This document shows positions 1-7,771 of a DNA stretch of 9,383 nucleotides, piece by piece (the stretch's first letter is position 1; each line of letters starts with the position of its first letter). A program made the translations under genes and the position numbers. Source of the DNA: an uncultured Bacilli bacterium (GTDB lineage: Bacteria > Bacillota_I > Bacilli_A > RF39 > UBA660); the NCBI GenBank assembly GCA_934130265.1, contig CAKOYC010000032.1, positions 1 through 9,383 on the forward strand. Reading direction: 5' to 3'. The notes under the pieces were generated by a model that was not told the origin of the DNA, did no database searches, and was given only the letters and a program-made list of their open reading frames with translations.

Positions 1-92
1 GTAAAACCGCCTTTTGTATGTAAGGTATACTTTGTTTTTGTATCTGCAGAAGAATATGCATACCCATCATACATTTCCAGGTGTAACTCTTC
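1..92 (-). other. Non-transketolase-like tail joined in frame to tkt
   Basis: From about codon 586 the open frame continues with no stop but no longer resembles the transketolase C-terminal domain, which normally needs about 70-80 further residues including an EAG motif. I translated the other two minus-strand frames of this stretch: one contains an early TGA and the other gives no transketolase-like sequence, so a simple frameshift does not restore the family sequence. The tail is Tyr/Thr/Lys-rich, as in some surface proteins, but I cannot place it in a family. It may be a real recombination junction, a lineage-specific ending, or a mis-assembly at a contig edge. Confidence 0.5.
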
Positions 93-1850
93 TTTTTCTT
101 CCTTTGTCAAATTATTGTATCTTTCAATTGATGGCATACTAACTACTCTTAAGTCATAGCCTTTTTCTTTTAATAATTGCATAACTTCAAGAGCTAAAGT
201 CACTTCTTCACCAGTTGAAATAATAACACCATCTAGTTTTCGCTCTTCATTATGAACAATATATCCTCCTTTACTAGTAGCAGAAATAGAAGTTGATTCT
301 AATATCTTGATAGAACCTCTTCCAATAATTAAGGAACTAGGACTATTATTTTCATAAATAGTTTTAAATGATCCAATCACTTCATTTGAATCAGCTGGTC
401 TAAATACTTCCATATTAGGAATAGCTCTTAAACTTACTAGTTGTTCTACTGGTTGATGAGTTGGTCCATCTTGTCCTATTGAAATAGAGTCATGCGTAAA
501 GATATAAGTAACCGATAGATCCATAAGAGCTGTTAATCTAAGAGCCGGTTTTAAGTAGTCACTAAAACTTAAGAAGGTTGAGACAAAAGGACGATACCCT
601 GCAAGAGCAAGACCATTAGCAATAGATGCCATAGCATGTTCTCTTACCCCAAAATTAATATTTCTACCTATATAGTTATCTTTAGTAAATGGTGTTAATT
701 CATTCAAATATATCTTAGTTGATGATGAAGTATCAGCATTACCTCCTATTATTAAAGGACTAATTAAGGAGTATGAATTAAGTACTTTCTTAGCACTTAT
801 TCTAAGTAATTCTTCATTATCATCTGGCTTTGTATAATCAAGAGTTGTTAATTTAATAGATTTATCCGGATTAATTAACTTATTTAAAATACTCTTCTCT
901 TCTTCATCAAGTGTTTCTTTTCTCTCATCAAAGTTAGTTACTAAGTCTTTATTTCTTTCTTTTATATAGCCTCTAAATTCTTCTACCGCTTCATTACTGA
1001 TAGTAAAAGGAATATCACGAACACCAAGAGTAGTTTTTATCTTAGATATTTCTTCCTTATCAAAACAACCTGAATGACTCTTATTACTACCAGCTAGACT
1101 AGAATCTTTACCAATCGTAGTAGCTACTTGAATAATAGTTGGTTTATCAGCTTCTTTTGCTTTTATAATAGCATCATCTATATCTAATGGATCATCACTT
1201 GTTGTTAAAACATTCCAGTTCATACTTTCAAATCTTTTAGTAATATCTTCATCAAAAACATTATCTATCTTACCATCCATTGTTATTTTATTAGAGTCAT
1301 AAAGTACTATTAAATTATCTAGTTTTAAACTTCCAGCAAGAGATGATGCTTCATAGCTAACTCCTTCCATCAAGTCCCCATCACCACATAAACAGTAAAT
1401 ATTATAATCAATTACTTTTTCTTTTTTATTAATTAAAGCTTCTGTATGTTTTTCAGCTATCGCATACCCAACAGCTGTAGCGAAACCTTGTCCTAAAGGA
1501 CCGGTTGTCATTTCAACCCCTGGTGTCTTCTTATATTCAGGATGTCCTGGCGTCTTAGAATTTAATCTTCTAAAAGCTTTTAAGTCATCAAGTGATAAAT
1601 CATATCCAGCAAAATAAAGGATAGAATAAAGTAAACTAGAACCGTGACCAGCACTCATTATAAATCTATCACGGTTATAAAAGTTAGGATTAGAAGCATC
1701 GAATCTTAAATGATTTAAATACAAAGTATAAAGTATAGGAGCTGCTCCTAAAACAATACCTGGATGTCCACTTCCTGCTTCTTCTATCATATCAAGACCA
1801 AGAGATTTAATCTCACCAATTATTTTTTCTTCTATCTTTTTAGATAACAT
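1..1850 (-). CDS. tkt: Transketolase, 3' end beyond the window, with an atypical final ~28 residues
   Basis: The enzyme moves two-carbon ketol units between sugar phosphates in the non-oxidative pentose phosphate pathway, in the cytoplasm, using thiamine diphosphate and a divalent metal. 616 codons are visible. Family landmarks occur in the expected order: GSGHPG (residues 26-31), AGHGSS (67-72), TTGPLGQG (115-122), the ThDP-binding GDGDLMEG (156-163), a His at 259, the pyrimidine-domain motif FGVREHA with catalytic Glu 404, and THDSISIGQDGPTHQPVE (452-469). The C-terminal domain runs normally to VVSMPSIERY (569-578). Beyond about residue 585 the expected segment with its VEAG-type motif is not seen; an unrelated-looking YDGYAYSSADTKTKY follows to the window edge. 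The start is chosen because AGAAGG (1861-1866) lies 10 nt upstream and the ATG overlaps the previous stop by one base (TAATG), suggesting translational coupling to the LytTR gene. The family assignment is near certain; the state of the C-terminus is open. Confidence 0.95.
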   Translation of the reverse strand, partial: MLSKKIEEKIIGEIKSLGLDMIEEAGSGHPGIVLGAAPILYTLYLNHLRFDASNPNFYNRDRFIMSAGHGSSLLYSILYFAGYDLSLDDLKAFRRLNSKTPGHPEYKKTPGVEMTTGPLGQGFATAVGYAIAEKHTEALINKKEKVIDYNIYCLCGDGDLMEGVSYEASSLAGSLKLDNLIVLYDSNKITMDGKIDNVFDEDITKRFESMNWNVLTTSDDPLDIDDAIIKAKEADKPTIIQVATTIGKDSSLAGSNKSHSGCFDKEEISKIKTTLGVRDIPFTISNEAVEEFRGYIKERNKDLVTNFDERKETLDEEEKSILNKLINPDKSIKLTTLDYTKPDDNEELLRISAKKVLNSYSLISPLIIGGNADTSSSTKIYLNELTPFTKDNYIGRNINFGVREHAMASIANGLALAGYRPFVSTFLSFSDYLKPALRLTALMDLSVTYIFTHDSISIGQDGPTHQPVEQLVSLRAIPNMEVFRPADSNEVIGSFKTIYENNSPSSLIIGRGSIKILESTSISATSKGGYIVHNEERKLDGVIISTGEEVTLALEVMQLLKEKGYDLRVVSMPSIERYNNLTKEEKEELHLEMYDGYAYSSADTKTKYTLHTKGGF

Positions 1851-2590
1851 TAATCATCATCCTTCTTTCCTCTAAATAAATCTAATAATAGATGCTTTTT
1901 ATATCTAGACATCTTCTCAAGATAATAGCCATTATCAAATTTAATTATATCTTTTTTAAAATCGACAGACGTAACTCTATCTAAGTTTATAATACAATTT
2001 CTATATACTTGAAAGAATCTTTCATCTAATTGTTCCTTAATCTGACTTAGACTAAGTGGTACTTCATACTCACCATGTGAAGCATAAACAGTACAAATCT
2101 TACTATCTGGTTCTCTTATTATATAATATATATATTTAAGTTCTATTTTTGAATATACCCATTTTCTTTGATAGGTTAAACACCTATCTTTACCTCGATA
2201 ACTTTTCATAACAATATCTAATACTTCATGCATCTTTTTAGTACAACTATCAAGTTTACTAATAAAGTCTAACACAAATAATCTATTAGTTATTATTTCA
2301 TAACGATATTCACTAAAGGAAGAAACTATTATGATAATAGAATTCCAATCTTCTAACATCTCTCTTATGTATCTAGCCGCATCTATTCCAGAACCATAAT
2401 TAGTTTTAATGTCTAAGAAATATACTTTAAAACCAATTTCTTTTTTGGCTAATTCTTCAAACTCTTTATCATAACCAGCAAACGTATAAACTTTATAATC
2501 CATATCGGTATTCATCATATAGTCATCTATCTGCTTTTTCATTCCTTGTCTAAAAAATTGATCATCATCACATACAATAAAATTTAACAT
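1850..2590 (-). CDS. LytTR-family response regulator (AgrA/ComE-like), no kinase nearby
   Basis: This is a 246-residue cytoplasmic DNA-binding response regulator. Residues 1-125 form a receiver domain: an acidic cluster DDD at 8-10, the likely phospho-acceptor Asp 60 in FLDIK, a Ser pair at 90-91 after the hydrophobic IIIIV strand, and Lys 112 in ISKLD. Residues about 135-240 look like a LytTR DNA-binding domain, recognised by IKYIYYI-type strand spacing, SLSQIKEQL, and the hallmark FFQVYRNCIINLDRV (191-205). The family often controls peptide signalling, bacteriocin or cell-surface genes through a membrane histidine kinase of the HPK10 type; none is in this window. A strong AGGAGGT ribosome-binding site lies just upstream. 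The stop overlaps the transketolase start by one base, so the two are probably co-translated. The target genes cannot be read from the sequence. Confidence 0.9.
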   Translation of the reverse strand: MLNFIVCDDDQFFRQGMKKQIDDYMMNTDMDYKVYTFAGYDKEFEELAKKEIGFKVYFLDIKTNYGSGIDAARYIREMLEDWNSIIIIVSSFSEYRYEIITNRLFVLDFISKLDSCTKKMHEVLDIVMKSYRGKDRCLTYQRKWVYSKIELKYIYYIIREPDSKICTVYASHGEYEVPLSLSQIKEQLDERFFQVYRNCIINLDRVTSVDFKKDIIKFDNGYYLEKMSRYKKHLLLDLFRGKKDDD

Positions 2591-2593
2591 AGT

Positions 2594-2600
2594 ACCTCCT
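2594..2600 (-). promoter_or_regulatory. Ribosome-binding site of the LytTR regulator
   Basis: AGGAGGT on the minus strand, ending 3 nt before the ATG at 2590. It is a near-perfect anti-Shine-Dalgarno match and fixes the start of the LytTR gene, although the spacing is short. Confidence 0.75.
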
Positions 2601-2607
2601 TAGCCAT

Positions 2608-2636
2608 ATTCTACCAAATTGAAAGAATAAAGTCTA
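2608..2636 (-). promoter_or_regulatory. Probable sigma-A-type promoter for the LytTR gene and tkt
   Basis: Minus strand: TAGACT (2631-2636, 4 of 6 to TTGACA), 17-nt spacer, TAGAAT (2608-2613, 5 of 6 to TATAAT). Initiation would fall near 2601 and give a leader of only about 11 nt that still holds the AGGAGGT site. It lies in the 48-nt gap after nnr, where I see no hairpin terminator, so read-through from the mutS transcript could also supply these genes. In an AT-rich genome such matches arise by chance, hence moderate confidence. Confidence 0.45.
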
Positions 2637-2638
2637 TA

Positions 2639-3934
2639 TTATGATTTTCTAATATCACTTATAGCTTGAGGAATAAATTTTATTGTATTTCTTGCTAAAT
2701 ACGATATATCATTAGTTGTATCTAAGGCAAGAGAAGCTGAATAGCCAGCAAGAAAGCTAGCAGCAGCTACTAATTTAGGTGATACTTTATTATAGCTAAC
2801 AAGACCTGTTAATATTCCTGATAAAACATCCCCACTTCCTGATGTTGCCATACCTGCATGCCCTTCATTTACAAAGTAGGTATTGTCACCATCTGTTACT
2901 ATAGTAGTAGTACCTTTCAAGAGTAAAATAACTTTATACTTTTTAGCAAAGGAAACAGCAAGCTCTACTGGATTTTTTAATACTTCTTCAACACTCTTAT
3001 CAATTAGTCTTACAAATTCTTTAGGATGTGGTGTTAAAACAACTTCACATTTTTTATTTAACAGTAAAGACTTATCTATCATTACTAATCCAGAAGCATC
3101 TATTACTAATGGCTTTTTATTATTGATAAGCAAATAATCTAGAATCTTTTTATTCCACTCACTAATATCAAGACCTGGTCCAAATAATATTGCTGTACTA
3201 TCACTTATAATAGTATCTACTTGTTCTATATTATCAAGACACATTAAAGTACTTTCTAAAAGATAAGGAGCTACTATATCTGTTAGTTTTCTATCAACAA
3301 CTAACGTTGCTCTTCCACTACCAGCAAGTAAACTAGTTAAAGATAAATTAGCTAGCTTAATCGCTCCACTATAAGAGATACTACCACCAATTAAATAACT
3401 CTTACCATAACTACCTTTATTAGAAAAGTTTAGCCTTTCAGGAAAATACTCTTTTATATCTGTCATTTCTAAAAGATTAGTATTAGATAAAGTGTCTTTA
3501 TCCTTATATAATATTAATTTACCAATATAATCTTTTGCCATATTTAGAAAATGACCTGGTTGATAAGTCTGATAAACTATTGTTTCTCTTGATTTTAATA
3601 TATCAATACCCAGTCCATTAACATTAGAAAGTGAAGCATTAATATCAATACTTACTGTTCTATCAAGCTTATTTAATCTAGTGATAGTATCTTTATCTAG
3701 ATATTTACTACTACCTAGGAAATCAAAGATATAGTCAAACTCTTCTATCTTTATATTATTATTATAAACAGTAAGATTAGAAAATTCTCTCTTAAAGATA
3801 TCTAAATAGTTAATTCTCTCTTCACTTATCAGTAATAGTGGTTTATTTATTCTTCTTTCTTGATGATAGTGTTTTAATAAGTCTTTTAATTCTTCTTTAC
3901 TTAAGATATTATTCTTTATAATTATACTTTCCAT
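2639..3934 (-). CDS. nnr: NAD(P)H-hydrate repair protein: ADP-dependent dehydratase with a degenerate epimerase-like N-domain
   Basis: 431 residues in the two-domain YjeF/Nnr layout. The C-terminal domain (about 165-431) is a complete ribokinase-fold (S)-NAD(P)H-hydrate dehydratase, which restores NAD(P)H from its damaged hydrate at the cost of ATP or ADP. Visible motifs are NKGSYGK (172-178), GGS (183-185), GPGL (252-255), VIDASGL (277-283), TPHPKEF (301-307), LKGTTT (339-344) and GSGDVLSG (366-373) with likely catalytic Asp 369. The N-terminal part (1 to about 145) is a shrunken YjeF-N domain: it keeps SIDI (95-98) where the family has the catalytic-Asp IDIPSG, and QPGHFLNMAKDYIGKL (125-140) resembles the domain's end. 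It lacks the NNGGDG substrate loop and is about 60-70 residues short, so epimerase activity is doubtful. A GGGGTGG-like ribosome-binding site precedes the ATG, 9 nt after the lysozyme stop, which fits the mutS transcript. Confidence 0.92.
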   Translation of the reverse strand: MESIIIKNNILSKEELKDLLKHYHQERRINKPLLLISEERINYLDIFKREFSNLTVYNNNIKIEEFDYIFDFLGSSKYLDKDTITRLNKLDRTVSIDINASLSNVNGLGIDILKSRETIVYQTYQPGHFLNMAKDYIGKLILYKDKDTLSNTNLLEMTDIKEYFPERLNFSNKGSYGKSYLIGGSISYSGAIKLANLSLTSLLAGSGRATLVVDRKLTDIVAPYLLESTLMCLDNIEQVDTIISDSTAILFGPGLDISEWNKKILDYLLINNKKPLVIDASGLVMIDKSLLLNKKCEVVLTPHPKEFVRLIDKSVEEVLKNPVELAVSFAKKYKVILLLKGTTTIVTDGDNTYFVNEGHAGMATSGSGDVLSGILTGLVSYNKVSPKLVAAASFLAGYSASLALDTTNDISYLARNTIKFIPQAISDIRKS

Positions 3935-3943
3935 ATTCCACCC

Positions 3944-5116
3944 CTATTTATATAGTATATCTAAATCTACTAGAGTATCTATTCCCTCTACTTTACCTCT
4001 ATCAGTCTTTTGCCAAACATTATAGTCTTTCTGATAGGTAGTAGTATCTGTATAGTGTGCCAACCAAGTAGCATAGTTATTATTAGTGAAAACATTTTCT
4101 AAGTAGTATTTACTACCATATAACATTCCTTGATAGTTTTCTTTTTCAATAGTAGTAAGGAATGTTTCTACTACTTCTTCTAAGTGATAAAAGGATAGAT
4201 TAAACTCTTGATAGATAGAAAAGTTTTCCCAATCAAAGACAACTGGTAAAGCTAAGTCATTTCCATTTAATTCTTTTAAGACAAACTCTGCTTCTTTCTT
4301 AGCATCCTTCTTATTTTTAGCATAAGAATAGAAATAAACTCCTGTCTTAATGCCTGCTTTCTTAAAGCCTTCTATATTTCTTTTAAATTTAGAATCAAGG
4401 ATAAACTCACCATCTATTCCACTTCTTGTCCCTATTCTAAGGAATGCAAATTCAACACCCGCTTCTTTTACTTTATCATAATCAATATCACCTTGCCACT
4501 TAGATACATCTATACCAATCAAGGTATTATCAGTCTTATTTTCATTATAAAAGTCTTTAAAATCAACTGTCTCTTTATTACTAGATCCTTGATAATCACT
4601 CTTTTCTCTTACTGTAATAGTAAAATCTTTTTTAGTAACATTACCACTAGAATCTGTTGCTTCATAGACTAAAGGATAATTACCTAGAGTATTAAAGTCA
4701 TAATCACCTACTACTTGACAAGTAGGATTATCATCATAGTTATCCCCACAAAATACTTCTTTAGCAAAGTCTTCCGTAGAACCTAAATCAACATAATATA
4801 GACTACTTAAAGAGATAACTGGCGGAGTTTTATCTACTACTTCATAAGTAAAGGTGTAACTAGCTAGACGGTTATCATCATTCTTATAGTTAAGGGTATA
4901 AGAGTGTTTTCCTACTTTTTTAGTATTTAGCTTTTTATTCTTAAAAGTACCATTAATTGATTTAATAACACTATCTAGTTCTACTTCCCTATAAACATCA
5001 AAAGTCAAATCATCACTTAAACTTACTTCTACTCTAACTTTCTGATTAGTTAGAAAGATAATAGTAATAATTAATAAACTAGCTACTAAGAAAAGAGCTA
5101 TTATTGATTTTCGCAT
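3944..5116 (-). CDS. Membrane-anchored GH25 lysozyme (muramidase) with Ig-like domains
   Basis: 390 residues. Residues 1-4 are MRKS, followed by a hydrophobic segment at about 5-23 that acts as an uncleaved anchor or signal peptide, so the rest is outside the membrane. Residues about 28-95 look like a first Ig-like domain, and about 96-170 a second of the DUF5011/Cry22-like type (TPPVISL, LGNYPLVYEATDSSGNVT) with Cys 123 and Cys 133 possibly disulfide-bonded. A Ser/Lys-rich linker leads to a GH25 catalytic domain (about 198-390), which cleaves the MurNAc-GlcNAc bond of peptidoglycan. Active-site landmarks are GIDVSKWQG with Asp 203, the FAFLRIGTRSG strand, and FDWENF with Asp 295 and Glu 297; VDLDIL near the end is typical. 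There is no LPXTG motif. Its start lies 16 nt inside the mutS 3' end, so it is co-transcribed and probably coupled. It could serve in wall remodelling or in attack on other bacteria. Confidence 0.93.
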   Translation of the reverse strand: MRKSIIALFLVASLLIITIIFLTNQKVRVEVSLSDDLTFDVYREVELDSVIKSINGTFKNKKLNTKKVGKHSYTLNYKNDDNRLASYTFTYEVVDKTPPVISLSSLYYVDLGSTEDFAKEVFCGDNYDDNPTCQVVGDYDFNTLGNYPLVYEATDSSGNVTKKDFTITVREKSDYQGSSNKETVDFKDFYNENKTDNTLIGIDVSKWQGDIDYDKVKEAGVEFAFLRIGTRSGIDGEFILDSKFKRNIEGFKKAGIKTGVYFYSYAKNKKDAKKEAEFVLKELNGNDLALPVVFDWENFSIYQEFNLSFYHLEEVVETFLTTIEKENYQGMLYGSKYYLENVFTNNNYATWLAHYTDTTTYQKDYNVWQKTDRGKVEGIDTLVDLDILYK

Positions 5117-7674
5117 TCCTCTTTTTTCATCTCCTCTTTTAATCTATATAAGAAGTTTAAAGCATCCATTGGACTCATCTCTAACGGATTAATCGCCTTT
5201 ATTTTTTCTAGATATTTATCATCTTTATTAATCTCTTCTTCTTTTTCTAAATCAAACAAACTAGTCTGAGTATAAATAGTTTCTCTCTTTTCTTGATTTT
5301 CATACACTTCAAGTATTTCTTCTGCTCTTTTTATTAAAGATTTAGGAAGATCAGCAAGACTTGCTACATTTATACCATAACTCTTATCAACTGATCCATT
5401 TTTAATCTTATGAAGAAATGTTAGTTTACCATCTTCTTCAATCGCTGATACATGAACATTCTTTAAATGAGATAAATTACTAGATAATAGTGTTAACTCA
5501 TGATAGTGAGTAGAAAATAGTGTCTTAGCCCCAATATTATCATGGATATATTCAAGTATCGCTTGAGCAAGACTCATTCCGTCATATGTAGCTGTACCTC
5601 GTCCTAGCTCATCAAATAAGATTAAACTATCCTTAGTAGCTCTTGATATTGCCATATTAGCTTCTTTCATCTCAACCATAAAAGTACTTTCTCCACTAAC
5701 TAAATCATCACTAGCCCCTATTCTTGTAAATATTTTATCAAATATTGGTATAACACAACTCTTAGCCGGTACAAAAGAACCTATTTGAGCCATAATTACA
5801 GTAATAGCAAGCTGACGCATATAAGTTGATTTACCAGCCATATTAGGTCCTGTAATAAGTAAGATAGAGGTATCTTGATCCATTAAAATGTCATTAGCAA
5901 CATACTTTTCATTCTTCTTAGCCATCACTTCTTCTACTACTGGATGACGACTTTCTACTATCTTTATTTCATTCTTATTACTTAATGTAGGTTTTACAAA
6001 ATGATAAGTATCTGCTACAAATGATAAAGAAGAAAGCATATCAATCTCTGCTAAAACATTAGCACACTTCTGTAAAGGTACAACATATCTTTTAACTACT
6101 TCTCTTATTTGCATAAATAATTGATACTCTAAATTAATTATCTTTTCTTCGGCTCCTAAGATAATACTTTCTTTTTCTTTTAATTCTTTAGTAGTAAATC
6201 TTTCACAATTAGATAGAGTCTGTCTTCTATCATAACCAAACTCTTCTTTTACTAAATTACACTGTCCTTTACTTATCTCAATATAATAGCCAAAAACTTT
6301 ATTGTAACCAACCTTTAAGTTCTTAATACCAGTTCTTTCCTTCTCTTTTTGTTCAAGCTCTAATAAGAAGTCTTTACTACCACTTGATAAGTCTCTTAAC
6401 TCATCTAACTCACTATTATAACCTTTCTTTATCAAGTTACCTTCTTTTAAAGAGATAGGTGGTTCTTCATTTAAACTACTATCTAATAATGATACTAAAT
6501 CATCAAATACTTCTAGTTCTTTATCATACTTTATCTCTTCTAATATTTTCTTAACCATAGGTAGAGCTTTCAAACTAGAATTTAACTGTAGTAAATCTCT
6601 AGCGTTTAAATTACCATAACAAACTCTTCCAATAAGTCTTTCGATATCATAAACTTGGTTTAGACTTTTCTTTAAATCATCTCTTAAAATAAACTCTGTT
6701 TGTAATACTTCTATATAATGATATCTTCGCTCTAATTCTTTTCTATCTACTAATGGAAACTCTAGATTTTTTCGTAGTAATCTACTACCCATAGCAGTTT
6801 GATTCTTATCAAGTAACCATAAAAGACTATAAGTTTTCTCTCTTAATCTTAAAGTTTCAGTTAATTCAAGATTTCTTTTAGTATGTTCATCTAATAATAA
6901 ATGATTGTTAATAAGTTCTACTTTAGCTTCTTGTAAATGCGATAAATCACCCTTTTTAGTATCTACTATATAAGCAAGTAAATGTTTAATACCTTGTTCT
7001 TTCCTTAAGTCTTTTAAATTTTTATAAATATATTTATACTTTTCTTCTTCATTATATATATTATAGATGGTAACATTTAACTGATAAGTCTTTCTAAGGG
7101 TATTAATAAAGTTTCGATCTATTTCATCACTTACAATTATCTCTCCAAAACCGTGTCTAATAATTTCTTGTAATAGTTCTTGTAAACTATCATTTAAAAC
7201 AGTGACATATATCTCTCCTGTAGATATATCAGCATAGCTTAAAGTATAAGAATTAGCCGTATAAGTAATTGAGGCTAAAAAGTTATTCTTAGTATCATCT
7301 ATCGAACTATCTAATCTAGTTCCTCTAGTTACTATTTGAATAACTTCTCTTTTAACCATATCTTTAGTAAGTTTAGGATCTTCTACTTGTTCAACAATAG
7401 CTACTTTATACCCCATATCAACTAACTTATCAAGATATCCTTCATAAGCTTTAAAAGGAATTCCACACATTGGTACCTTTTCTCCTAATCCTGCTTGTTT
7501 TCCAGTCAAAGTTAATTCTAATACTTTAGACCCTACAATAGCATCATCAAAAAACATCTCATAAAAGTCTCCTAAGCGAAAAAAAATAATCGCATCAGGA
7601 TTTTCATCTTTTATATTCATCCACTGTAACATTACAGGGCTTAGTTTAGTTCTATCTACTTCGTTTCTTAACAT
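5101..7674 (-). CDS. mutS: DNA mismatch repair protein MutS
   Basis: Recognises base mismatches and small loops after replication and recruits MutL. It is 857 residues from the chosen start, the usual length for MutS1. Domain I carries the mismatch-reading F-x-E as FYE at residues 37-39; connector, core/lever and clamp regions follow (FGYYIEISK near 461-469). The ATPase has Walker A GPNMAGKST (609-617), Walker B DELGRGT (688-694) and FSTHYHEL (720-727). QTSLF (803-807) fits the QxxLF sliding-clamp-binding motif, and MSPMDALNFLYRL near the C-terminus is the tetramerisation helix region. An in-frame ATG at 7701 would add nine residues, but the predicted transcription start is near 7697, and GGAAG (7682-7686) lies 7 nt before the ATG at 7674, so 7674 is preferred. 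No mutL follows here; a lysozyme and nnr do. Confidence 0.98.
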   Translation of the reverse strand: MLRNEVDRTKLSPVMLQWMNIKDENPDAIIFFRLGDFYEMFFDDAIVGSKVLELTLTGKQAGLGEKVPMCGIPFKAYEGYLDKLVDMGYKVAIVEQVEDPKLTKDMVKREVIQIVTRGTRLDSSIDDTKNNFLASITYTANSYTLSYADISTGEIYVTVLNDSLQELLQEIIRHGFGEIIVSDEIDRNFINTLRKTYQLNVTIYNIYNEEEKYKYIYKNLKDLRKEQGIKHLLAYIVDTKKGDLSHLQEAKVELINNHLLLDEHTKRNLELTETLRLREKTYSLLWLLDKNQTAMGSRLLRKNLEFPLVDRKELERRYHYIEVLQTEFILRDDLKKSLNQVYDIERLIGRVCYGNLNARDLLQLNSSLKALPMVKKILEEIKYDKELEVFDDLVSLLDSSLNEEPPISLKEGNLIKKGYNSELDELRDLSSGSKDFLLELEQKEKERTGIKNLKVGYNKVFGYYIEISKGQCNLVKEEFGYDRRQTLSNCERFTTKELKEKESIILGAEEKIINLEYQLFMQIREVVKRYVVPLQKCANVLAEIDMLSSLSFVADTYHFVKPTLSNKNEIKIVESRHPVVEEVMAKKNEKYVANDILMDQDTSILLITGPNMAGKSTYMRQLAITVIMAQIGSFVPAKSCVIPIFDKIFTRIGASDDLVSGESTFMVEMKEANMAISRATKDSLILFDELGRGTATYDGMSLAQAILEYIHDNIGAKTLFSTHYHELTLLSSNLSHLKNVHVSAIEEDGKLTFLHKIKNGSVDKSYGINVASLADLPKSLIKRAEEILEVYENQEKRETIYTQTSLFDLEKEEEINKDDKYLEKIKAINPLEMSPMDALNFLYRLKEEMKKEECENQ

Positions 7675-7681
7675 AATTTCA

Positions 7682-7686
7682 CTTCC
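7682..7686 (-). promoter_or_regulatory. Ribosome-binding site deciding the mutS start
   Basis: GGAAG on the minus strand with 7-nt spacing to the ATG at 7672-7674. The alternative ATG at 7699-7701 has no purine-rich site at a suitable distance and lies upstream of the predicted transcription start. Confidence 0.6.
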
Positions 7687-7703
7687 AACTTCTAACACCA
7701 TCT

Positions 7704-7732
7704 ATTATAGCTAAAATTTTGTTTTTGAACAA
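7704..7732 (-). promoter_or_regulatory. mutS operon promoter
   Basis: Minus strand: TTGTTC (7727-7732, only the TTG matches the -35 consensus), 17-nt spacer, perfect TATAAT (7704-7709). Initiation is expected near 7697, giving a leader of about 23 nt to the ATG at 7674. It sits back to back with the rarA promoter. Confidence 0.6.
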
Positions 7733-7741
7733 GAAAATTCG

Positions 7742-7750
7742 TGATAAAAT
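7742..7750 (+). promoter_or_regulatory. rarA promoter, extended -10 type
   Basis: TGATAAAAT matches the extended -10 pattern TGnTAtAAT at 8 of the 8 defined positions except one (TAAAAT for TATAAT). No good -35 lies at 17 nt; TTGAAC at 7725-7730 is present but at only 14 nt spacing. Initiation would be near 7757, a few bases before the ribosome-binding site. Confidence 0.4.
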
Positions 7751-7757
7751 AAGTCCT

Positions 7758-7763
7758 AGGAAG
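7758..7763 (+). promoter_or_regulatory. Ribosome-binding site deciding the rarA start
   Basis: AGGAAG with 8-nt spacing to the ATG at 7772. A GTG at 7763 is in frame but overlaps this site, and a further ATG at 7778 is 14 nt away, so 7772 is the best start. Confidence 0.65.
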
Positions 7764-7771
7764 TGATAACA

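Noticed and set aside
1..92. Simple frameshift in tkt as the cause of the odd tail
   Set aside because: Neither alternative minus-strand frame yields transketolase-like C-terminal sequence; one has an early TGA.
2591..2638. LytTR autoregulatory direct repeats before the regulator gene
   Set aside because: I looked for paired 9-bp LytTR-type repeats in the 48-nt gap and found none that are convincing.
2883..3137. 84-residue open frame on the plus strand
   Set aside because: It lies wholly inside the conserved dehydratase domain of nnr on the other strand, has no recognisable domain and is low-complexity Ser/Thr-rich; it is an antisense shadow.
3944..5116. Phage endolysin or prophage remnant
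   Set aside because: GH25 enzymes occur in phages, but this one has an N-terminal membrane anchor and Ig-like domains, and sits in a housekeeping transcript with no holin or phage gene nearby.
7675..7701. Upstream ATG giving MutS nine extra residues
   Set aside because: It lacks a ribosome-binding site, lies at or before the predicted transcription start, and the ATG at 7674 gives the normal MutS N-terminus and length.
7763..7771. GTG start for rarA adding three residues
   Set aside because: The GTG overlaps the AGGAAG site that is correctly spaced for the ATG at 7772.
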